Part shown: positions 25,326 through 34,878 of the stretch, in pieces
Numbering within the stretch: the first letter of the stretch is position 1
How the letters are laid out: each line of letters begins with the position of its first letter
DNA from: Anaerofustis stercorihominis DSM 17244
GTDB taxonomy: Bacteria > Bacillota > Clostridia > Eubacteriales > Anaerofustaceae
Reading direction: 5' to 3'
DNA length: 64,000 bases
Assembly (NCBI RefSeq): GCF_000154825.1
Contig: NZ_DS560019.1
Coordinates: forward strand, 62,001 to 126,000
Translations under genes and position numbers: made by a program
Notes under the pieces: model-generated
The model's database searches: none
Told to the model about the DNA's origin: nothing
Seen by the model: the letters and a program-made list of their open reading frames with translations, nothing else

Positions 25326-25911
25326 ATCTTACTCCTTTCTTTTCTAGAATATTTTTAAGTTTTTTTAATCCTCTGTTATATTTTGATAAAACCGTAGACA
25401 GCGGCAGTTTTAAATCCTCCGCGATTTCTTTATGCTTAAGTCCCGATATCGCATGAAGTAAAATTATGCTCCTCTCTTCATTAGAAAGTTCTTTAAGTAC
25501 GGTAATAAGAACCATTTTATCCTCAACGTCCGTCACATAAGAAAAGCTTAGATCATTTTCTATATCGGGTTTATCAGAATACAAGGTCCTTTTATTTTTG
25601 GTTATTTTGGTCATTGCAAGGTTTCTTGCAATGGTGAATACCCACGCCATAGGTTTATTCATGGGTTTATAAAGATGAGCCGCCGATCTTATTTTTATAT
25701 ATGTGTCATGAAGGACGTCCATAGTATCTTCATGATTTTTTAAAAATGATAGTATATAAGCATATAAGACTTTATCTGTAGCGTAATAAAACTTTTCAAA
25801 GGCTTCTTTGGAATTCTTACCTATTTCCATTATCATATCGTCATCTATAGGTATTTCCTTATTAGAATTTACGCTCTCGGCTCCTCCCAGAACTTCAGCA
25901 AAAAGTAACAT
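25318..25911 (-). CDS. Sigma-70 family (ECF/SigI-like) sigma factor
   Basis: 197 residues with sigma region 2 (about 36-105, including HEDTMDVLHDTYIKI and AWVFTIARNLA) and region 4 (about 140-190, LSNEERSIILLHAISGLKHKEIAEDLKLPLSTVLSKYNRGL), with no region 3, as in ECF sigma factors. It heads a minus-strand group with the two RsgI-like proteins, whose cytosolic domain would hold it inactive until an outer signal. The ATG follows AGAGGGGAAATT. No autoregulated promoter could be recognised upstream because the recognition sequence of this sigma is unknown. Confidence 0.93.
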   Translation of the reverse strand: MLLFAEVLGGAESVNSNKEIPIDDDMIMEIGKNSKEAFEKFYYATDKVLYAYILSFLKNHEDTMDVLHDTYIKIRSAAHLYKPMNKPMAWVFTIARNLAMTKITKNKRTLYSDKPDIENDLSFSYVTDVEDKMVLITVLKELSNEERSIILLHAISGLKHKEIAEDLKLPLSTVLSKYNRGLKKLKNILEKKGVRYE

Positions 25912-26023
25912 AATTTCCCCTCTTCATATAAAATATACTTATATTCTATATGAAAACTATTTCTATTTCAAACCTTTCATATATATAACAAAGAAATACG
26001 TATTTTTATTGCATAAAAATAAA

Positions 26024-26048
26024 AAAGGATATATAAAATATATCCTTT
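26024..26048 (-). terminator. Terminator of the PHP phosphatase gene
   Basis: 10-bp stem AAAGGATATA/TATATCCTTT with loop TAAAA and T-rich tail on the minus strand, overlapping the stop codon. Confidence 0.85.
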
Positions 26049-26892
26049 AAATATCAAATGAGATAAATCCCCTCTCTTTATTTGAGTAAGTATATAACTC
26101 GTTTATACCCGCTCTCTTTAATCTGTTTACACCCAAATCATACAAAACATCCAGCATTTCTATATTATGTGCGTCGCTTGACATGGTAAATTTTACACCT
26201 TTATCCTTTGCCATTTTTATTATTACATCAGAGGGATAAAGACTCCTTACTCCATGCTTATATCCTCCTCCGGTATTAAGCTCCAGCACACTGTCTATTT
26301 CCTTTATTTTATCAAGAACATCAGAAACCAAATCTTTATACCAGCTGCTTGACTCGTCAAAGAAAATTCCGTCTATATTGTTTTTCTTTATTAAATCTAT
26401 ATGTCCCGCCACTTCCGGTTTCAATTCATTCAAGTTATTGTAATAATTTTCAAAATAATCCGTCACAAATTTTCTTGCGTCATTATCATAACTTCTTTCC
26501 AAAGACTTTCTGAAAGTTGAACAAAGTTCATCTACAGGTTCCATTATTTCACCCGGATATGTAACATGAACGGAACCCACAATATAATCAAGTCTGGGTC
26601 TTATCTTGCTTAAATCGCTTACCAAATATCCCCTGTTAGAATATCTTTCGCTTTCTATCCCGGCAAAAAGTTCGATTTTATCCTTATATTTATCTCTGAG
26701 TTCATGTACTTTATCGACATATTCATCGTACTTATCGGGTTTTAAAGAATGGTCTTCATATCCGTAAGTACATACATGATCGGTAATACCAAAATGAGTA
26801 AATCCTCTCTCTATTGCAGCCAATACAATTTCTTCCATATCGGTTTTCCCGTCACTCAAAGTCGTATGATTATGCAGTGATACTTTATACAT
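26047..26892 (-). CDS. PHP-domain phosphatase (histidinol-phosphatase-like)
   Basis: 281 residues with the polymerase-and-histidinol-phosphatase (PHP) metal site: HNHTTLSDG at 7-15, GITDHV, GIESE, GSVHV, AGHIDLI and SSDAHN near the C-terminus. This is the HisK/HisJ type that dephosphorylates histidinol phosphate with three divalent metals, but no his genes are nearby, and related PHP proteins act on other phosphoesters, so the substrate is not certain. It begins 9 bases after holA and is the last gene of the comEC-holA-PHP transcript. Confidence 0.88.
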   Translation of the reverse strand: MYKVSLHNHTTLSDGKTDMEEIVLAAIERGFTHFGITDHVCTYGYEDHSLKPDKYDEYVDKVHELRDKYKDKIELFAGIESERYSNRGYLVSDLSKIRPRLDYIVGSVHVTYPGEIMEPVDELCSTFRKSLERSYDNDARKFVTDYFENYYNNLNELKPEVAGHIDLIKKNNIDGIFFDESSSWYKDLVSDVLDKIKEIDSVLELNTGGGYKHGVRSLYPSDVIIKMAKDKGVKFTMSSDAHNIEMLDVLYDLGVNRLKRAGINELYTYSNKERGFISFDI

Positions 26893-26901
26893 AGTTACCC
26901 C

Positions 26902-27912
26902 CTACCTGTTTGAAATTTTTTCTATTAATATTATTCCCGCTTCCCTGTTCCTCATTTCGCCTATCTTGATTTTATAATCCAAATCAAGACATAAATTCAA
27001 GGCTTCATGTATTTCTTTATCGGAATATTTCTTTGCGGAAATATTCGCCATCTTAACCGCATAAGGGTGCAGTGAATAATCTTTAACTATATCCTGTTCA
27101 CTCTTTCTCTTTTTCATATATTCCTTGCATAGATACATATTTTCGAGATTTCTTATTACAACAGCCAATATCTGCATGAAATTTACATTATTATATTCCA
27201 AATTACTAAGGAGTCTAAAGGCATAATCGGTATCCTTATCTCTGAGCGCATCGGTGAGCTTAAATATTTCATCCTTTATATTCACGCTTATTATCTTCTT
27301 TACATCTTCTAAATCGATTTCCCTTTTACCTAAACTTGAAAGCTTATCTATTTCACTGACGAAGTATCCGAGATCAACCTCACTGCCGTCCAGCAAATAT
27401 CCGCTGGCTTCTATAAAATAGCCTATTGCATCTTTAGTTAAAATAAGATTTTTATTTTTTATTTTACTCCTGATCCAGTTTTCAAGCTTATATTCCTTGA
27501 ACTTTTCAAAATCAACGATATCCCCCTCTTTTTTGATCGTTTTAAAAAGAGCTGTCCTTTTATCAAAACTTCCCTCAGACCAAATTATGATTACCGTTGA
27601 AGGAGGTATATCTTTGATAATTTCATTCAGCTTTTTGCTGAAATCCTTATTTTTGGCGTATTCGCTTTTTATCAGAATAAGTCTATGTTCATCAAGCATA
27701 GGAAGAGTTTCTATAAGCTCCGATATTTTATTTATATCAAGTTTTTTACCATCGAATACGGAGTAGTTGAAATCTTCATAATCCTTTAATATAAGGGCAT
27801 TTTTGAGGCTGTCCAGCATCATCTTCGCGATGTAATTCTCCCCGACGTTGAAGAGATATATATTTTTAAAATCCTTCTTTTTAATATTATCGTTTAATTT
27901 AATGTAATCCAT
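26902..27912 (-). CDS. holA: DNA polymerase III delta subunit
   Basis: A 336-residue clamp-loader subunit that opens the beta sliding clamp. The N-terminal part has the typical YLFNVGENYIAKMM opening, in place of the P-loop, the middle contains VIIIWSEGSFDKRTALFK, and the C-terminal collar domain holds DEIFKLTDAL and LLSNLEYNNVNFMQILAVVIRNLENMY. Directly downstream of comEC with 42 bases between, the standard comEC-holA arrangement of Firmicutes. The chosen start is the ATG at 27912 behind GGGAGAG; a weak upstream ATG at 27933 is rejected. rpsT, often next, is absent here. Confidence 0.93.
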   Translation of the reverse strand: MDYIKLNDNIKKKDFKNIYLFNVGENYIAKMMLDSLKNALILKDYEDFNYSVFDGKKLDINKISELIETLPMLDEHRLILIKSEYAKNKDFSKKLNEIIKDIPPSTVIIIWSEGSFDKRTALFKTIKKEGDIVDFEKFKEYKLENWIRSKIKNKNLILTKDAIGYFIEASGYLLDGSEVDLGYFVSEIDKLSSLGKREIDLEDVKKIISVNIKDEIFKLTDALRDKDTDYAFRLLSNLEYNNVNFMQILAVVIRNLENMYLCKEYMKKRKSEQDIVKDYSLHPYAVKMANISAKKYSDKEIHEALNLCLDLDYKIKIGEMRNREAGIILIEKISNR

Positions 27913-27954
27913 AACTCTCTCCCATATGGACATTGTAACATAAAAATATGATAA

Positions 27955-29451
27955 TTAAAATTCACTTTTTTTCTTTTTGGAAATAGTTATATATCCCGCA
28001 AATATTAGAAGCAAAGTATAATAAAGGAATAAAACAACAATGTTCAAATGACCGACAGATACCGAAGCAAAGGGAACGGAAGCCAGTATTTTAACGAGTC
28101 TTCTGATAAAAGTCAAAATCATATCCAAAAGATTTAATACTATATACCCAAACACGAACCTGCCGGATAGCCCGCCTATCAATCCCATTATAATAATGGG
28201 TGCAATAAACGGAACTATTATTAAATTGCATAATATACTTATAACAGACATGGCACCGAAAGTATTTATGATTATCGGAAGTGTGAATAAATACGCAGAA
28301 GTACTTATGCAAAATAGCTCGATAAAATATTTCACAATGTTATTATCTTCATTGAATACATCGAGAAGTTTATTTCTCATCACCGGAGATAAAAGAAAGA
28401 TACCCATAACTGCGGAGAATGAAAGCTGAAAACTTACATGGAAGATACTTAGCGGGTTTATAAGCAGAAGTATCGATGCGATTATAAAAGTATGGTTGAA
28501 AGGATCGTTGTCTTCTTCGTGTTTCATGGATAAAACTTCATTAAACAGACATAACATCATAGCTCTGGTAGCAGAAAAAGACATACCGGCAAGCATTACA
28601 TATATAAATAAAACTGGAGCAATGATAAATACTCTGTAGCGTTTCTTTATATCAAACATTGAAAGAAAATAAACTATCACAGCATAAATAAGACCGACAT
28701 GAAGTCCGGAAACCGCAAGGACATGACTCAGACCTGTGATCTTAAAATTTGCATAAGTTTCATCATCTACATTCTTTTCGGAGAAAAGCATTCCCATTAA
28801 AAGGTTGACGTTATCTTCGCTCTTCATATTTATTTCCAAGTTACTTCTGTATCTATCTCTTAAAACAAATGCCTTATCCAAATAAAATGGAAAGTGGTCT
28901 TCCATTACAAAATCGATATTTTTATAATTTACATTCATATAGTTATACACATTCAAAGTCCTAAGAAATAAATTATAGTTAAAATCTTTGAGGGCAATGG
29001 GATGTTTTACTTTTCCGTAAAACCTGTAATAGCTACCGACTTTGTATTTTCCGTTATCATTATAAATAACTATTTGCAGTTTATCTTTGGAAGTATATAT
29101 CTTACCATCAAGTTCATACTTTACATCTTTTACATAAATCCAAGTAGTTTTCTCTTTATAGGAAGGAGCACTCACTACTTTTGCGGTTATGCTTATATTG
29201 TCATCGGTGAATTTATCCAAATCGCTTATATAATCAAGCCTGTAAGATGTATGAAAGAAAGTAAATGTACCAAGAAAGATACAAATCATAAAGATGATCC
29301 TAAGAGAATTATCCCTAAATATAATGAAAAGCATAACAAAGGAGATAAAAAGTAAGGTAAAGAATATGATATTTGCTACATTAAAATAAGACATTAAAAG
29401 TCCATATAAAATATATAAAAATATTATCACCGCAGGTCTTTTTATACTCAT
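27955..29451 (-). CDS. comEC: ComEC/Rec2 channel, competence domain only
   Basis: A polytopic membrane protein of about 498 residues. It has an N-terminal DUF4131 region with OB-like part, then the competence domain with GLSHVLAVSGLHVGLIYA and SFSATRAMMLCLF, the core of the DNA-uptake channel. The usual C-terminal metallo-beta-lactamase domain is missing: the protein ends right after the last membrane helix with ISKKKKSEF. A free-standing ComEC-type MBL lipoprotein is coded at 36962-37858. The start is uncertain: ATG at 29451 is preferred, but the frame is open to 29550. holA follows in the same transcript. Confidence 0.9.
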   Translation of the reverse strand: MSIKRPAVIIFLYILYGLLMSYFNVANIIFFTLLFISFVMLFIIFRDNSLRIIFMICIFLGTFTFFHTSYRLDYISDLDKFTDDNISITAKVVSAPSYKEKTTWIYVKDVKYELDGKIYTSKDKLQIVIYNDNGKYKVGSYYRFYGKVKHPIALKDFNYNLFLRTLNVYNYMNVNYKNIDFVMEDHFPFYLDKAFVLRDRYRSNLEINMKSEDNVNLLMGMLFSEKNVDDETYANFKITGLSHVLAVSGLHVGLIYAVIVYFLSMFDIKKRYRVFIIAPVLFIYVMLAGMSFSATRAMMLCLFNEVLSMKHEEDNDPFNHTFIIASILLLINPLSIFHVSFQLSFSAVMGIFLLSPVMRNKLLDVFNEDNNIVKYFIELFCISTSAYLFTLPIIINTFGAMSVISILCNLIIVPFIAPIIIMGLIGGLSGRFVFGYIVLNLLDMILTFIRRLVKILASVPFASVSVGHLNIVVLFLYYTLLLIFAGYITISKKKKSEF

Positions 29452-29542
29452 ATCCATCTTCCGTATTTCGACATTTTTCTTAAATTTTAGCATATAGAAA
29501 TCAGCTTTTAATACTACCAGTCGGAATGATAAGACGGGAGAG

Positions 29543-29563
29543 TTATCCACAGTTAATCCACAA
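29543..29563. promoter_or_regulatory. Two tandem DnaA-box-like sites
   Basis: A perfect DnaA box TTATCCACA (29543-29551) is followed by TTAATCCACA (29554-29563), just upstream of comEC and beyond the terminator of the amidohydrolase gene. Confidence 0.45.
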
Positions 29564-29588
29564 AAAAAGCTCCCAAAAGGAAACTTTT
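29562..29588 (-). terminator. Terminator of the amidohydrolase gene
   Basis: Stem AAAGTTTCC/GGGAGCTTT (29566-29574 with 29579-29587, two G-U pairs) with loop TTTT and T7 tail on the minus strand; it ends the long run that begins at purL. Confidence 0.8.
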
Positions 29589-29601
29589 ATTTTATAGATA
29601 T

Positions 29602-30753
29602 TTATTCAATTGCACCTAAAGTCTTTAATATATTGATATCACCCATTACTCCATATATAAGACTCTCTTCATCAAAGTTAAAGCATGCATTATGAAGAGG
29701 ATGAACATAACCTTTATCCTCTTCTCTTATACCGAGCTCATAGAAAAAGCAAGGTACTTCTTCACTGTAAAAAGAGAAATCCTCCGCACTTAAAATCGCA
29801 TCACCGAGAATGTAATCATCTTTAAATGCAGGAACCACTTTTTCATATAATTCTTTATCATTATAGGTTATCCCATAGAATGGTCTCCAGTCATAAGTTA
29901 TTTTACAGTCATAAGCTTCGCTTAAACCTTCTGCGAGAGTATGCATCCTTTTATCTATGATATTATATGTTTCTTTATCAAGGGTCCTTATGGTACCTTC
30001 CATTTCGACGTGTTCGGCGATTATATTTATCCTATCTCCCCCGTTAATAGTACCAATGGTAACAAGCCCCTCTCTTATGGGATTTATATTTCTGCTCACT
30101 ATGCTTTGAATTCCATTTATATACTGTGCTGCAATAACTATACAATCCATACCGTTATGAGGAGCAGCACCGTGAGAAGCCTTTCCGTCAATGAAGACCG
30201 TAAATTCGGTGGAAGCAGCATAAAAACCGTAAGGTTTTGAAGAATATTTTCCCTTCGGAACATTGGGGCTTAAATGAAGAGCAAATACATTCGCTACATT
30301 ATATTTTTTCAGTACCCCTTCTTTGATAATGATTTTTGCTCCTCCGGGGCCTTCTTCCGCCGGCTGGAATATAAGTAAAATATTATCTTTGAGTTTATCT
30401 TTATTCTCAGATAAATATTTTGCAAATATCAATAATATAGACATATGACCGTCGTGACCGCAGGCATGCATCATATCAGGGTGAGTGCTTTTAAAGTCGA
30501 TTTCATTGTTTTCAACGATGCTGAGTCCGTCCATATCCGTCCTGAAAGCATAGGTCGTTTCACTTCCCACATCGATATAACATAATACTCCGGTACCAGC
30601 TATCTCTTCGTATTCAAGACCGAGGCCTGTAAGATAGTCCTTTATATACTGACTTGTTTTAAACTCTTTAAGCCCTTCTTCAGGTATCCTGTGAAGGTCT
30701 CTTCTCAGTCTTTTTATTTCATCAAAATATTTATCTTTTAAAGTATCAAACAT
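29602..30753 (-). CDS. M20-family amidohydrolase
   Basis: A 383-residue dinuclear-metal peptidase/aminoacylase of the M20D group. Motifs in order: DLHRIPEEGLKEF, FRTDMDGL, MHACGHDGHM with metal ligands, QPAEEGPGGA with the catalytic Glu pair, HLSPNVPKG, a dimerisation lid domain, and LSAEDFSF near the C-terminus. Members remove acyl groups from amino acids (hippurate, IAA-amino acid, N-acetyl-diaminopimelate); the substrate here is unknown. The ATG at 30753 follows an AGGAGAC site. It lies 33 bases after the lipoprotein gene and ends the operon run with its own terminator. Confidence 0.92.
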   Translation of the reverse strand: MFDTLKDKYFDEIKRLRRDLHRIPEEGLKEFKTSQYIKDYLTGLGLEYEEIAGTGVLCYIDVGSETTYAFRTDMDGLSIVENNEIDFKSTHPDMMHACGHDGHMSILLIFAKYLSENKDKLKDNILLIFQPAEEGPGGAKIIIKEGVLKKYNVANVFALHLSPNVPKGKYSSKPYGFYAASTEFTVFIDGKASHGAAPHNGMDCIVIAAQYINGIQSIVSRNINPIREGLVTIGTINGGDRINIIAEHVEMEGTIRTLDKETYNIIDKRMHTLAEGLSEAYDCKITYDWRPFYGITYNDKELYEKVVPAFKDDYILGDAILSAEDFSFYSEEVPCFFYELGIREEDKGYVHPLHNACFNFDEESLIYGVMGDINILKTLGAIE

Positions 30754-30786
30754 TTTTGTCTCCTATTATAAGAAACACTACAAAAA

Positions 30787-31260
30787 TTATTTTGTAGTGT
30801 TGTTATTTGTTTTATCCGCATTTCCGTCATCCCAAGGAAGAGCTTCCGAATATTCTCTATACACCGTATGTACTTCTCTGCCTTTAGAATCTGTATTGTA
30901 AAGATGTAAAATCTTTGCTCCGGGATCGTAATTAAAAGTATATTCTATGGTTTCGCCATTTCCGGAAGCAGTAAACTTTCCGTCGCTTGCTCCGTTTACG
31001 GTATATGTAGTAGTTTTAGGTGAACCTTTTTTTGATGTAACGGTAACAGTCATAGATGAATCATCAAGCACCATATCCGTCTTCGTATTTTTAACAGGTT
31101 TCTTTGCATGTGCGTCTATGTAGATACTGTCCTGTGTCCATTTATTTTTTGCATCGGAAAAATCGCTGCTGTGTGCAGATGGTTCGGTACCGCAGCCGGC
31201 TAAAGCTCCCAAAAGTATAGTAATAATTAAAATGCTAAGTATTTGCTTCATTCTCTTCAT
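30787..31260 (-). CDS. Lipoprotein of unknown function
   Basis: 157 residues with a type II signal peptide and lipobox LAGC (Cys22), so it is anchored outside the membrane. The mature part is beta-strand rich, with SSMTVTVTSKKGSPKTTTYTV and YTFNYDPGAKILHLYN, resembling small lipocalin-like or DUF-type calycin folds, but I do not recognise a specific family. The ATG follows GAGGTAATC. It lies 69 bases after mnmA. A hairpin (30774-30801) without a good T-tract overlaps its stop codon and could be an mRNA-stabilising or processing structure. Confidence 0.8.
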   Translation of the reverse strand: MKRMKQILSILIITILLGALAGCGTEPSAHSSDFSDAKNKWTQDSIYIDAHAKKPVKNTKTDMVLDDSSMTVTVTSKKGSPKTTTYTVNGASDGKFTASGNGETIEYTFNYDPGAKILHLYNTDSKGREVHTVYREYSEALPWDDGNADKTNNNTTK

Positions 31261-31329
31261 AATTGATTACCTCTTTTCATTCAACATATATTTTACCATA
31301 AAGAAAATTAAATATATAGAAAAAATATG

Positions 31330-32415
31330 TTAAAATTTGATTAATTTATCTATAGTTCCTCCGCCGAGACACACTTCTCCGTCATAAAAGACCGCTATCT
31401 GCCCCGGAGTCACACCGCTTTGTTCTTCATCAAATATAACTCTTGCAGTACTTTCGTCTATTACTTCCACCGTAGCTTTTTTTAGCGGCTGAAGATGTCT
31501 GAACCTCATTTCACATTCAAACTTATCAGACGGATAATGACCCGAAATCATATTTACATCAGTGGCGATAAATCCGTTTTTATAAAGTTTCGGATTTTTA
31601 TCTCCCTGAACTATATATAAAATATTATTATTTAAGTCTTTATCGGCAACGTACCACCTTTCCCCGCTTCCGCAGCCTCCAACGCCAAGACCTCTTCTCT
31701 GCCCCAAGGTATAATACATTAGACCTATATGTTCGCCTTTTTTCTCTCCGGTATCCATATCTATCATATCTCCCGGCTGATTTGGAAGATAATTTTGAAG
31801 GAACTGAGTAAAGTTTCTCTCTCCTATAAAGCATATCCCCGTAGAGTCCTTTTTCTTGGCATTTCTGAAGCCTTCCCTTTCAGCAATTTCCCTAACTTCG
31901 CCTTTTTCCACATCCGCAAGGGGAAAAATAACTCTTTCAAGCTGTTTTTCTTTAAGTAAAGACAGAAAATAAGTTTGGTCTTTATGCTGGTCTTTTGCTT
32001 TTAAAAGACGAGTACCTTCTTTTGTATGCTCAACTTTCGCATAATGTCCCGTAGCTATATAATCCGCATTAAGCACATTTATGGCATAATCCAAGAAACA
32101 TTTGAATTTGATTTCTTTATTGCATAAAACATCGGGGTTTGGCGTTCTTCCCTTCTTATATTCATCAAGGAAATAAGTAAATACATTATCCCAATATTCT
32201 TTTGTAAAGTTGACGGTGTAACAAGGAATATTGAGCTTCAGGCATACGGCTCTCGCATCGTCGTAGTCTTCTTCAGCACTACATTCTCCGTTTTCATCCG
32301 TCTCATCCCAGTTTTTCATGAATAAGCCTATGACATCATATCCCTGCTTTTTTAACAGATAAGCACTTACGGTACTGTCTACTCCGCCGCTCATTCCTAT
32401 GACAACTTTCTTCAA
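31330..32415 (-). CDS. mnmA: tRNA-specific 2-thiouridylase MnmA
   Basis: 361 residues; puts sulfur on U34 of tRNA-Glu, tRNA-Gln and tRNA-Lys using ATP and a persulfide relay. The PP-loop is GMSGGVDST (7-15), the catalytic cysteines are Cys98 (NPDVLCN) and Cys195 ([10 protein letters not shown]), and the C-terminal beta-barrel includes [11 protein letters not shown] and RFRHLQP. The ATG follows AAGGAG. It begins 12 bases after yhaN and so probably belongs to the long minus-strand transcript. The IscS-type desulfurase partner is not in the window. Confidence 0.96.
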   Translation of the reverse strand: MKKVVIGMSGGVDSTVSAYLLKKQGYDVIGLFMKNWDETDENGECSAEEDYDDARAVCLKLNIPCYTVNFTKEYWDNVFTYFLDEYKKGRTPNPDVLCNKEIKFKCFLDYAINVLNADYIATGHYAKVEHTKEGTRLLKAKDQHKDQTYFLSLLKEKQLERVIFPLADVEKGEVREIAEREGFRNAKKKDSTGICFIGERNFTQFLQNYLPNQPGDMIDMDTGEKKGEHIGLMYYTLGQRRGLGVGGCGSGERWYVADKDLNNNILYIVQGDKNPKLYKNGFIATDVNMISGHYPSDKFECEMRFRHLQPLKKATVEVIDESTARVIFDEEQSGVTPGQIAVFYDGEVCLGGGTIDKLIKF

Positions 32416-32427
32416 TTAAATTCTCCT

Positions 32428-34878
32428 TTATAAAACGATTTTATTATAATCTATTCCAAGTTCGTTAAGTGCTCTTGCTTCTCTCGTATGACATGTAAAC
32501 ATGATTATTTGTTTTTCACCGCATACGCTGTAAAGATACTCAAGAACTTCTTTAAGTCTGTAATCATCATACTGAACAAAACAATCATCTAAAATGATAG
32601 GCATTTTGTTGTTATATAAAAGATTATCAATAATACTGAACCTTAAAGCCAAATAAATCTGGTCTATAGTACCGTTACTTAAACTTTCGGCGTCAACCAT
32701 TTGACCGCTGACTTCATCAAGAACCATTACGTCCATGTTGTCATCTACTTTGACCGTAGAATATTTACCTTTAGTGATTTTAGTCATGATAGTACCCAAA
32801 GTCTCATTTAGACTAGGTGCGACGCTTGTATGGATTTCCTTGGAAATGTTGTTTATCGTTGCTATGGCAGTTTCCAAAGCAAGCAATTTATGTTCATATT
32901 CTTTTATCTTGTTTTCATATTTATAAATATCTTCGTTTATTACGCAAAGATTTTCATTAAACGCATTGGATTCTTCCAAGATACCGTTTATCCTTGAAAG
33001 CTCCGCAGACACTCCCGTGATTTCATCATTCAAATCATCTACACTGTTTGTAAGGAATGCACTGTCATTTGACTTTATCGTATCCAACGTAGCTCGGTCT
33101 ATTTCTTCACCTGCAAATTTTTTCTCGAGTTCAGCTATATCATTGCCGTCGATGATATTCAATAAAAGTTTATTGTTGCTTTCATATCTTTCAATGGATT
33201 TTTCATACTCTTCTCTTTTTTCAAGGGCATCTTTGAACTCTTCTATACTCGAAATATTATTGTTAACAAGTATCTCATTCATCTTGTAGATGTTGTCGCT
33301 TATCTTTTGTTCTAAAATTTCGGTTGTACCTTCAAAATCTTCAAGGTCCATTTTATATTTTTCAAGCTTACTTTGATTTACGGAAGCCTCTTTTGCAATG
33401 ATACTCTTCTCTTCAAGTATTTCAATGAGCTTATAAGGATCTTCTTCTTCATAATCCATTAAAAGTTTATTGATTTCAACTTCATTGAGCTCTATCATAT
33501 TTTGAGTCCTGATAAGTGAAGTATCGTATTTATCATACTTCTTGCTTGTTTCCTTAAATACACTCATTATGACTAACTTCATTATACCGAGAACTACCGT
33601 AGCGCCTAGAGCAATGTAGAAATAAAGAAGCAGGCTCTTTGAAATAGTAAAGCTGAATGCAAGCATGAATAGGGTTATTATAGCACTTACTACGAAAACT
33701 ATATTTATGACTTTATTGGTAGTGCTCTTGGAAGAGTAATCTTTCTCAACGGAAACATCTTTCTTTTCAGATAATCTCCCTTTAAGTCTTTCGATATTGC
33801 CGAGTCTGTCTTTTAGTATCTCTATATCATTTACTATTTTATTGTAGTCTTTACCTTTTGTTTCTTTATTTACTTCTTTTGCTTCACCGTCAAGTTCCAT
33901 AAGGGTGTTATTGACATATTCCTGTTTATTTTTCAAATCTTCAAGCTGTTCGTTCAAAGATTTGTTTTCTGTATAAAGATTTAAGAATTCTGCATAAATA
34001 TCGTTATTTATATCTTTATACTTCTTTAATTCTTCGATTTTCTCTCTTATCTGATTATTTTCATCTTCGACGGCTTTATATTTAAAGAAAATATGCTTTT
34101 CCCTGTTTCTCGCTATATCATTTAAGTCTTTTACTAATTTTCTCTTTTTCTTTCTCAGTTCTTTGAGCTTTTCTTCCAAAGCTTTTACCTGAAGATAATA
34201 ATCCTTGTTTTCGTCCATTGCAAGGATAGCTTTTTCTTTGGATTTTTTTAATTCTTCAAGTTTTATGACCGCACTTCCGTAATTGGATTTGGACTGCTTC
34301 CTCGTTCCGATTTCAGCCTTTTGCTTTTCAAGATATGCAATGGCTTTATTTACGGAAATATTATTGTCATTTCCCTTTTCATAATTGGCAAGGGTCTCGC
34401 TGATTTCCTTTTTAAAATCCTTTTCAGTCTTATTTCCAAGCTGAGCTATTGAAATGGTATTGTTGAATAATACGCTGTTTAATCTTATAACGGGAGATAT
34501 TATACGCTGCTTGGTAGAACCGTCGTAAGGAAGCTTGTCCGTTAATTCTTCTCCCGTAATATTATCAAACAGTTTAAAATCTTCATTCTTTTTATCGAAG
34601 TTTCTTTCGATCCTATACTCGCTTTTACCTATGGTAAATTCAAGGCTTCCTTTATATAGCTCGCTGTTCCATGGTTTGTATCTTTTATACTCATCACTGT
34701 AGAGTTTATTTTTACTGTAAGGCTTAAAAAAACCGAAGAACATCCCTTGAATGAACTTATGTGTGGTAGATTTCCCGGCTTCGTTATTTCCGTATACTAT
34801 GTTGAGTCCGTTTTTAAATTCGATTTCCTTATCTTGGAATTTACCGAAACTCTTTATACCTAATTTTTTTATCTTCAT
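32428..34878 (-). CDS. yhaN: YhaN-like SMC/Rad50-type ATPase with membrane segments
   Basis: 816 residues in the layout of B. subtilis YhaN, a SbcC relative: Walker A GNNEAGKST (30-38), long coiled coil arms (about 170-380 and 440-670), then the ABC signature SLSNGTIDQIYLALR, Walker B PIILDDCFVQYD and a His switch near the end. Between the arms lies a hydrophobic stretch of two transmembrane-like segments (about 390-440) instead of a zinc hook. With YhaO it is thought to form a Mre11/Rad50-like nuclease complex. It starts directly after yhaO with no gap (stop at 34879). Confidence 0.88.
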   Translation of the reverse strand: MKIKKLGIKSFGKFQDKEIEFKNGLNIVYGNNEAGKSTTHKFIQGMFFGFFKPYSKNKLYSDEYKRYKPWNSELYKGSLEFTIGKSEYRIERNFDKKNEDFKLFDNITGEELTDKLPYDGSTKQRIISPVIRLNSVLFNNTISIAQLGNKTEKDFKKEISETLANYEKGNDNNISVNKAIAYLEKQKAEIGTRKQSKSNYGSAVIKLEELKKSKEKAILAMDENKDYYLQVKALEEKLKELRKKKRKLVKDLNDIARNREKHIFFKYKAVEDENNQIREKIEELKKYKDINNDIYAEFLNLYTENKSLNEQLEDLKNKQEYVNNTLMELDGEAKEVNKETKGKDYNKIVNDIEILKDRLGNIERLKGRLSEKKDVSVEKDYSSKSTTNKVINIVFVVSAIITLFMLAFSFTISKSLLLYFYIALGATVVLGIMKLVIMSVFKETSKKYDKYDTSLIRTQNMIELNEVEINKLLMDYEEEDPYKLIEILEEKSIIAKEASVNQSKLEKYKMDLEDFEGTTEILEQKISDNIYKMNEILVNNNISSIEEFKDALEKREEYEKSIERYESNNKLLLNIIDGNDIAELEKKFAGEEIDRATLDTIKSNDSAFLTNSVDDLNDEITGVSAELSRINGILEESNAFNENLCVINEDIYKYENKIKEYEHKLLALETAIATINNISKEIHTSVAPSLNETLGTIMTKITKGKYSTVKVDDNMDVMVLDEVSGQMVDAESLSNGTIDQIYLALRFSIIDNLLYNNKMPIILDDCFVQYDDYRLKEVLEYLYSVCGEKQIIMFTCHTREARALNELGIDYNKIVL

